Of a stretch of 5,887 bases of DNA, positions 1 through 3,989 are shown in pieces. How positions within the stretch are numbered: position 1 is the stretch's first letter; every line of letters begins with the position of its first letter. The notes under the pieces were generated by a model. That model did no database searches and was not told where the DNA came from. It saw only the letters and a program-made list of their open reading frames with translations. The stretch spans positions 1 to 5,887 of the forward strand of contig CAMLOU010000193.1 of assembly GCA_946481735.1 (NCBI GenBank). Direction: 5' to 3'. Source of the stretch: an uncultured Cellvibrio sp. GTDB taxonomy: Bacteria > Pseudomonadota > Gammaproteobacteria > Pseudomonadales > Cellvibrionaceae. The translations under genes and the position numbers were made by a program.

Positions 1-21
1 TCCCGTCATTTATTTGCCACA

Positions 22-39
22 AACGAAACTAGTTTTGTT
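22..39. promoter_or_regulatory. Imperfect 18-bp dyad upstream of ku, possible operator
   Basis: The stretch reads AACGAAACTAGTTTTGTT. Its halves are inverted copies with a single mismatch, centred on a perfect 10-bp palindrome AAACTAGTTT at 26-35. It lies about 100 bases before the ku start in an AT-rich stretch. The size and symmetry suit a dimeric regulator, but I do not recognise the motif as the site of any named regulator, and its T-rich right half may simply be AT-rich promoter DNA. As RNA it could fold, but no terminator-like U tract follows directly. Confidence 0.25.
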
Positions 40-82
40 GCCCAAGTTCTTATGCAAACCCGATCAAGGAAAATGCCATGTT

Positions 83-88
83 TAGAAT
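83..88 (+). promoter_or_regulatory. ku: Weak -10-like hexamer for ku
   Basis: TAGAAT matches the sigma-70 consensus TATAAT at five of six positions and lies 47 bases before the ku start, leaving room for a short leader. No good -35 box is seen 16-18 bases upstream (the bases there are around CCGATC), and the TG of an extended -10 is one base out of place. A missing -35 can occur in stationary-phase sigma-S promoters or activator-dependent ones, but this sequence does not match the sigma-S -10 form CTATACT well. Low confidence. Confidence 0.2.
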
Positions 89-94
89 ATTTTT

Positions 95-114
95 GCGCTG
101 CCATGGCGTAGCGC
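95..114 (+). other. Short inverted repeat in the ku leader
   Basis: GCGCT (95-99) and AGCGC (110-114) flank the 8-bp palindrome GCCATGGC (100-107). As RNA this could make a small stem with a CATG loop and a two-base bulge, ending 10 bases before the AGGAG Shine-Dalgarno of ku. It could hold the SD accessible or act as a DNA operator; nothing in the sequence decides which. It is not a terminator, because no T run follows. Confidence 0.2.
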
Positions 115-135
115 TTTAAACGACAGGAGCAAATC

Positions 136-1104
136 ATGCCGCGTTCTATCTGGAAAGGTGCCATCAGTTTCGGACTCGTACACATCCCCGTCGGCGTCGT
201 CTCGGCGACGTCATCAGAGGGCGTGGATTTTGATTGGCTCGATGAGCGCAGTATGGAACCGGTAGGCTACAAAAGGGTTAACAAAGTCACCGGCAAGGAA
301 GTGTCCAAAGAGCACATCGTCAAAGGCGTGCAATATGAAAAGGGGCGTTACGTAATCCTGAGCGATGAAGAAATTCGTTCGGCGCACCCTAAAGCTACCC
401 AAACCATTGATATCTTTTCCTTTGTCGATAGCGATGACATTCCACTCACCAATATCGATACCCCTTATTACCTTAACCCGCTGAAACGCGGTGAAAAAGT
501 CTATGCCTTGTTGCGCGAAACCTTGTGCAAAACCCATAAGGTGGCGTTAGCGCGGGTGGTGATTCGCACGCGCCAACATCTGGCGGCCGTCATGCCGTTG
601 GCCTCGGCATTGGTGATGGTGTTATTGCGTTGGCCGGATGATGTACGGGATGTGGAAGACCTGGATATCGGTGATGCCATCGCCGATGTGGACCTCAGCA
701 AAAAAGAACTGGATATGGCTCGCCGGCTGGTGGATGACATGGCGGCCCAGTGGAGCCCGGACGAATACCAGGACACTTTCACCGATAAGATCATGCAACT
801 GGTGGAACAGAAAGCCCGCGCCGGCAAGATTGAAAACGTGGAGCGTGCGGACGAGGAAGACGAGCGGCGCACAGCGGATATTGTCGACCTGACCGAACTG
901 CTCAAACGCAGCTTGGGCGGCAAACCGCGCGCGCGCAGTGAAACCGGCAAGGGCGAGTCGGCCAGCCAAGAGGACGCCGACGCAGGCAAGAAAAAAACGG
1001 CCAGCCGCGCGAAAAAAACTGCCGCGACCAAGCCGCGCAAAGCACCCGCCAAGTCCACCAAAAAAACCGCGTCGTCTACGCGCAAAAAAACCGCAAGCCA
1101 CTGA
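136..1104 (+). CDS. ku: Ku DNA end-binding protein (NHEJ)
   Basis: Bacterial Ku forms a homodimeric ring that threads onto double-strand break ends, protects them and recruits LigD. The 322-residue product opens with the family hallmark SIWKGAISFGLVHIPV (residues 4-19). The beta-barrel/ring core runs to about residue 255, including the conserved GYKRVNKVTGKEV (44-56) and a TPYYLNP stretch (109-115). Residues 262-322 form a low-complexity Lys/Ala/Thr/Ser tail. In family members such basic C-termini bind DNA and affect sliding and LigD stimulation. Here the tail holds four KKTA(A/S) repeats over A7 tracts. The start is set by AGGAG at 125-129, six bases before the ATG. ligD follows 99 bases downstream on the same strand, so the pair may be co-transcribed, with a REP element between them. 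Bases 361-480 are about 44% GC, clearly lower than in ligD. Identification is secure; the length is usual for proteobacterial Ku with a tail. Confidence 0.97.
   Translation: MPRSIWKGAISFGLVHIPVGVVSATSSEGVDFDWLDERSMEPVGYKRVNKVTGKEVSKEHIVKGVQYEKGRYVILSDEEIRSAHPKATQTIDIFSFVDSDDIPLTNIDTPYYLNPLKRGEKVYALLRETLCKTHKVALARVVIRTRQHLAAVMPLASALVMVLLRWPDDVRDVEDLDIGDAIADVDLSKKELDMARRLVDDMAAQWSPDEYQDTFTDKIMQLVEQKARAGKIENVERADEEDERRTADIVDLTELLKRSLGGKPRARSETGKGESASQEDADAGKKKTASRAKKTAATKPRKAPAKSTKKTASSTRKKTASH
991..1098 (+). repeat. Four KKTA repeats over A7 tracts in the ku tail
   Basis: Ku residues 286-290, 293-297, 309-313 and 317-321 each read KKTA followed by S or A. Each is encoded as AAA-AAA-AC(G/T/C)-GC, so the DNA holds four homopolymers of exactly seven A at 991-997, 1012-1018, 1060-1066 and 1084-1090, all in the same codon phase. 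Elsewhere in the tail lysine is also written AAG, so the runs are not wholly forced by the protein. Such runs are prone to polymerase slippage. The spacing is irregular, so this is a diverged repeat rather than a recent tandem duplication. Confidence 0.8.
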
Positions 1105-1117
1105 CTTGTGACAAACC

Positions 1118-1147
1118 GTAGGTCGGATTAGCGCAGCGTAATCCGAC
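1118..1147. repeat. REP-like palindrome with GTAG head, ku–ligD gap
   Basis: GTAG (1118-1121) is followed by perfect 9-base inverted arms, GTCGGATTA (1122-1130) and TAATCCGAC (1139-1147), around an 8-base centre GCGCAGCG that can itself add two base pairs. A GTAG tetranucleotide 5' of an imperfect GC-rich hairpin is the layout of REP elements mobilised by RAYT (TnpA-REP) transposases, and this arm sequence resembles a family common in gammaproteobacterial genomes. It begins 14 bases after the ku stop, the usual location for REPs. As RNA the hairpin could protect the ku 3' end or dampen read-through into ligD. No U tract follows, so it is not a standard terminator. No RAYT gene is in the window, and only one copy is present here. 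Confidence 0.7.
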
Positions 1148-1163
1148 ACGAAAAGCGAACCTC

Positions 1164-1195
1164 GTCCTGTAAAAAACCGTTTTCAAAAAAAGGAC
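1164..1195 (+). promoter_or_regulatory. Possible hairpin covering the ligD ribosome-binding site
   Basis: GTCCT (1164-1168) is the exact complement of AGGAC (1191-1195), which contains the ligD Shine-Dalgarno AGGA (1191-1194, nine bases before the ATG). Between them AAAA (1173-1176) can pair with TTTT (1180-1183). The resulting stem would hide the SD, but it is short and AT-rich inside, so its stability is doubtful. Confidence 0.2.
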
Positions 1196-1203
1196 AGCAC
1201 ACC

Positions 1204-3801
1204 ATGGCGAAATCCTCCAACAACGACAACGAATACAATCGCAAACGCAATTTCAATATCACCTCGGAACCGCGCGCTGAACCCCCAAAACCGGCGCGCG
1301 GCAAACGCACCAATGCCCTGCGCTTTGTGGTGCAAAAGCACGCGGCGCGGCGCTTGCACTACGATTTTCGCCTGGAGCTGGACGGCACCCTCAAGAGCTG
1401 GGCCGTACCCAAAGGCCCCAGCCTCGATCCCCAGGACAAACGCCTCGCCGTGCATGTGGAGGACCACCCGCTGGCCTATGCAAATTTCGAGGGCAAGATT
1501 CCGGCCGGGCAATATGGTGCGGGTGATGTCATCGTCTGGGACCAGGGCATCTGGCAGCCGCAGGATGAAGACCCCCTGGCCGCGTATCAATCCGGCAAGC
1601 TCAAGTTCACGCTGATCGGGGAAAAGCTGGGCGGCGACTGGAACCTGGTGCGCACCACCATGCGCGCCAGCGGCGACAAGGAGCAATGGTTGTTGATCAA
1701 GGAGCGCGACCATGCAGCGCGCCGCGCAGCGGACTACAACATCGTCAAGGAAGAACCGGACAGCGTACTCAGCCAAACCGGCATTACTGAAAAAAAGCCG
1801 GCAAATAAGACCGCAGCCAAGCCCGGTAGCCGCCGCGATAGCGCCGGCAAAGCCGCCCACAATATCCGCGCGATCAAACCGGACCAGCCATTGCCGGAAC
1901 ACCTGGCGCCGGAGCTGGCTACGCTGGTCACGGAACCGCTGACCGGCAAATGGCTTTATGAAGTCAAGTTCGACGGTTACCGCATCCTGGCGCGCATCCT
2001 TGGCGATGAAGTGCGCCTGCTTACCCGCAATGACAACGACTGGACCCACCGTATGCCCAAACAGGTGCAGGCGATCCAGGCACTTGGGCTGGACAACACC
2101 TGGCTCGACGGCGAAGTGGTAGTGCTCAACGATGACGGGCTGCCGGATTTCCAGGCGCTGCAACGGGCATTTGAAATAGGCCGCAGCCACAATATCGTCT
2201 ACTACGTATTTGATGCGCCCTTTCTCAACGGCCGCGATATGCGCCGGGTGCCGGTGGAAGAGCGCCGCGCGGCACTGGAGCAGGTGATGCCGCGCAATAA
2301 CACCGGCCTGGTGCGATTTTCGACGGCGTTTGAAGATGGCCACACCAACATCCTCGCGACCGCCTGCGCCATGTCGCTGGAAGGGATCATCGGCAAGCGG
2401 CTGGGCAGCCCCTATGTATCACGCCGCAGCGCTGACTGGATCAAACTGAAATGTCGGTTACGCCAGGAATTTGTGATTGTCGGCTACACCCCGCCCCAGG
2501 GCAGCCGCAGTAGTTTCGGTGCGCTGCTGCTCGGCGTACACAAGGCGGTTGGCGATCCGGCCCTGGTCTACGCGGGTCGCGTCGGGACCGGTTTCAGCGC
2601 CACCAGCCTGAAAGATGTGCACCGGCAATTGCGCCCACTGGAGCGGCGGGATTCCCCCCTGAGCCACAGTATCGCCAGCAGCGAGGCGCGCGATGTGCAG
2701 TGGCTCGAACCTACCCTGGTGTGCGAAGTGGAATTTGCGGAATGGACCGGTGACAACCGCCTGCGCCAGGCGTCGTTTATTGCGCTGCGCAGCGACAAAC
2801 CGGCCAGTGAAATTGTCCGGGAACAGCCCCGTAGCCCTGGCAAGAGTAGCGCAGGCAAGAAAAGTCACAGCAGCCCGGATGCCCGCGCGGGCGAAGCAAA
2901 ACCCGCTGCTCCGGCCGGGGTAAAGATCACTCATCCGGACCGGGAAATCGATGCCGAAAGCCACACCCGCAAGATCGACCTGGTGCACTTCTATGAAGAG
3001 ATTGCGGACTGGTTGCTGCCCCAGCTCGACAACCGCCCGGTGTCCCTGTTGCGCCTGCCCACCGGCCTGGGGGGTGAGCAATTTTTCCAGAAGCACAAAC
3101 AACACCTGGCGGTTCCGGCGGTGAAGCTGCTCGACCCGTCCCTCGATCCCGGTCATGCCCCCCTGATGGAGATCGACAGCCCGGAAGCACTGATCGGCGC
3201 TGTACAAATGGGCACCATCGAATTCCACACCTGGGGTGCCACCAGTGACCGCATCGAGAAGCCTGACCGTATCATCCTGGATCTGGACCCGGACCCGGCC
3301 TTGCCCTGGAAAAGTATGCTCGATGCCACCCGCCTGACCCTGGCGGTGCTCGATGAATTGGGGCTGGATACTTTCCTGAAGACCAGCGGCGGTAAAGGCA
3401 TCCACCTGATTATTCCCCTGGCGCGCCGCGATGACTGGACCACCGTCAAGGAGTTTGCCAAGGCCATCGCCCAATTTATGGCCCGTCAATTGCCTGATCG
3501 GTTTGTGGCGCGCATGGGGCCCAAGAATCGGGTCGGCAAGATCTTTGTGGATTACCTGCGCAACCAGCGCGGCGCCAGTACCGTGGCGGCCTACTCGGTG
3601 CGTGCGCGGCCGGGCCTGCCGGTGTCGGTGCCGATAACGCGCGAGGAGTTAACGCACCTGCACAGTGCGGCGCAGTGGCATATCGGCAATCTGCGTCGGC
3701 GGTTAGCCGCACTGAAGGCGGACCCCTGGGCGGATTATGCTAACCAGCAGCGGATTACCAAGGCCATGTGGAAAAGGCTCGGGGTTCCGCACCCGGAATA
3801 G
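1204..3801 (+). CDS. ligD: Multifunctional NHEJ DNA ligase LigD (PE–Lig–Pol)
   Basis: LigD is the ATP-dependent ligase of bacterial NHEJ, brought to ends by Ku. The 865-residue protein has three catalytic parts in Pseudomonas order. The 3'-phosphoesterase (about 38-170) shows QKHAARRLHYDFRLELDG, with metal/active-site residues H46, H52, D54 and R56, plus H88 and Y92; these sit four residues on from the P. aeruginosa equivalents. The ligase (about 225-420) has motif I KFDGYR with adenylated K255, LDGEVVVL with E304, motif IV EGIIGKR with K398 and motif V DWIKLKC with K414/K416, followed by an OB fold (421-540). The AEP-type polymerase (about 572-860) has the catalytic DLDPD (D693, D695), TSGGKGIH (727-734) and D783 in FVDYLRN. 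Linkers at 182-222 and 541-571 are basic and low in complexity. All key residues are intact, so it should be active. The start has AGGA nine bases upstream. An A7 run at 1790-1796 lies in the first linker. Confidence 0.98.
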   Translation: MAKSSNNDNEYNRKRNFNITSEPRAEPPKPARGKRTNALRFVVQKHAARRLHYDFRLELDGTLKSWAVPKGPSLDPQDKRLAVHVEDHPLAYANFEGKIPAGQYGAGDVIVWDQGIWQPQDEDPLAAYQSGKLKFTLIGEKLGGDWNLVRTTMRASGDKEQWLLIKERDHAARRAADYNIVKEEPDSVLSQTGITEKKPANKTAAKPGSRRDSAGKAAHNIRAIKPDQPLPEHLAPELATLVTEPLTGKWLYEVKFDGYRILARILGDEVRLLTRNDNDWTHRMPKQVQAIQALGLDNTWLDGEVVVLNDDGLPDFQALQRAFEIGRSHNIVYYVFDAPFLNGRDMRRVPVEERRAALEQVMPRNNTGLVRFSTAFEDGHTNILATACAMSLEGIIGKRLGSPYVSRRSADWIKLKCRLRQEFVIVGYTPPQGSRSSFGALLLGVHKAVGDPALVYAGRVGTGFSATSLKDVHRQLRPLERRDSPLSHSIASSEARDVQWLEPTLVCEVEFAEWTGDNRLRQASFIALRSDKPASEIVREQPRSPGKSSAGKKSHSSPDARAGEAKPAAPAGVKITHPDREIDAESHTRKIDLVHFYEEIADWLLPQLDNRPVSLLRLPTGLGGEQFFQKHKQHLAVPAVKLLDPSLDPGHAPLMEIDSPEALIGAVQMGTIEFHTWGATSDRIEKPDRIILDLDPDPALPWKSMLDATRLTLAVLDELGLDTFLKTSGGKGIHLIIPLARRDDWTTVKEFAKAIAQFMARQLPDRFVARMGPKNRVGKIFVDYLRNQRGASTVAAYSVRARPGLPVSVPITREELTHLHSAAQWHIGNLRRRLAALKADPWADYANQQRITKAMWKRLGVPHPE

Positions 3802-3810
3802 AGAATTGGC

Positions 3811-3829
3811 TGAACCCGACGGCGGTTCA
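3811..3829 (+). terminator. Weak hairpin after ligD, doubtful terminator
   Basis: TGAACC (3811-3816) and GGTTCA (3824-3829) form a 6-bp stem around a short GC-rich loop; G3818 and C3823 can add a pair if C3817 bulges. It starts 9 bases past the ligD stop, where a terminator would be expected, but the following bases are CCAGTCGAC with no T run. It may therefore be an mRNA 3' stem or nothing at all. If it does not terminate, transcription could continue from ligD into treS. Confidence 0.2.
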
Positions 3830-3832
3830 CCA

Positions 3833-3858
3833 GTCGACAGGCAAAAGCACCCGTCGAC
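3833..3858. promoter_or_regulatory. Two GTCGAC palindromes 20 bp apart
   Basis: GTCGAC occurs at 3833-3838 and again at 3853-3858, with start-to-start spacing of 20 bp, close to two helical turns. Both lie on one face of the helix in the ligD–treS gap, about 125-150 bases before the treS start. A pair of identical palindromes so placed could be an operator, but a 6-bp motif at this GC content can repeat by chance and I know no regulator with this site. Confidence 0.15.
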
Positions 3859-3887
3859 AAATAGAAGCAGAGGGAGGGCGCCAGACG

Positions 3888-3989
3888 ATGAAGGTTCATC
3901 AATGCATAGCGCTTTATCTGGCAACGCAGTGCCACTGCGTACCTCCTGTTTTGGTTTATGAATATGACACGAGGTTTGCCGATGGCTAA
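3888..3989 (+). CDS. Candidate 33-aa leader peptide overlapping treS start
   Basis: An ORF of 33 codons starts at an ATG preceded by the strong Shine-Dalgarno AGGGAGGG (3871-3878, nine bases away) and ends with TAA at 3987-3989, eight bases inside treS in another frame. The peptide begins MKVHQCIALYLATQCHCVPPV and ends YDTRFADG. It has three cysteines (C6, C15, C17), a Pro-Pro pair (19-20) and a modest hydrophobic stretch, but no domain I recognise. The frame is open further upstream into ligD, but the SD marks 3888 as the start. Stop/start overlap would allow translational coupling to treS. It could be a regulatory leader, a small protein or a chance ORF. The SD and the overlap are seen; function is inference. 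Confidence 0.35.
   Translation: MKVHQCIALYLATQCHCVPPVLVYEYDTRFADG
3924..3947 (+). promoter_or_regulatory. Hairpin plus anti-Shine-Dalgarno in treS leader
   Basis: ACGCAGT (3924-3930) and ACTGCGT (3934-3940) are perfect inverted arms around a GCC loop. Directly after comes ACCTCCT (3941-3947), identical to the anti-SD core at the 3' end of 16S rRNA. In the mRNA, CCTCC (3942-3946) can pair with GGAGG (3873-3877) of the small-ORF SD, or ACCTC (3941-3945) can pair with GAGGT (3971-3975) covering the treS SD; both cannot form at once. No U run directly follows the hairpin, so a Rho-independent terminator is unlikely. The pairings are seen; the regulatory role is inferred. Confidence 0.35.
3971..3974 (+). 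promoter_or_regulatory. Shine-Dalgarno site deciding the treS start
   Basis: GAGG lies seven bases before the ATG at 3982. Two in-frame ATGs upstream, at 3958 and 3964, are preceded by the pyrimidine-rich CCTCCTGTTTTGGTTT and have no SD, so 3982 is the better start. The protein then begins MANKAKTATFLKDPLWYKDAV, as expected for this family. Confidence 0.65.

Noticed and set aside
93..120. TTGCGC / TTTAAA as a -35/-10 pair for ku
   Set aside because: The transcript would start at or within the Shine-Dalgarno at 125-129, leaving no usable leader.
1118..1160. REP hairpin as Rho-independent terminator of ku
   Set aside because: The stem is followed by ACACGAAAAGCG, with no U tract on the + strand.
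1183..2343. Long minus-strand ORF (386 codons) opposite ligD
   Set aside because: It lies wholly opposite the conserved PE and ligase domains, shows no recognisable domain, and is expected from GC-rich codon bias.
2458..3489. Minus-strand ORF of 343 codons opposite the OB and polymerase domains
   Set aside because: Shadow of ligD; no family motif seen.
109..3916. Shared 10-mer TAGCGCTTTA at 109-118 and 3907-3916, as a common regulatory site before ku and treS
   Set aside because: The flanks do not match and the second copy lies within the small ORF; one 10-mer match in this length is weak evidence.
3920..3943. Sigma-54-like TGGCAC…TTGC on the minus strand
   Set aside because: The spacer is four bases instead of five, and it would fire away from treS into the ligD 3' end; the match arises from the hairpin arms.
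3737..3961. Plus-strand ORFs spanning the ligD 3' end and the gap (74 and 73 codons)
   Set aside because: Their starts lie inside ligD in other frames without ribosome-binding sites; only the later ATG at 3888 has a proper SD and is listed.
3958..3966. Upstream in-frame ATGs at 3958 and 3964 as treS start
   Set aside because: No Shine-Dalgarno before them; 3982 has GAGG seven bases upstream and gives a family-like N-terminus.
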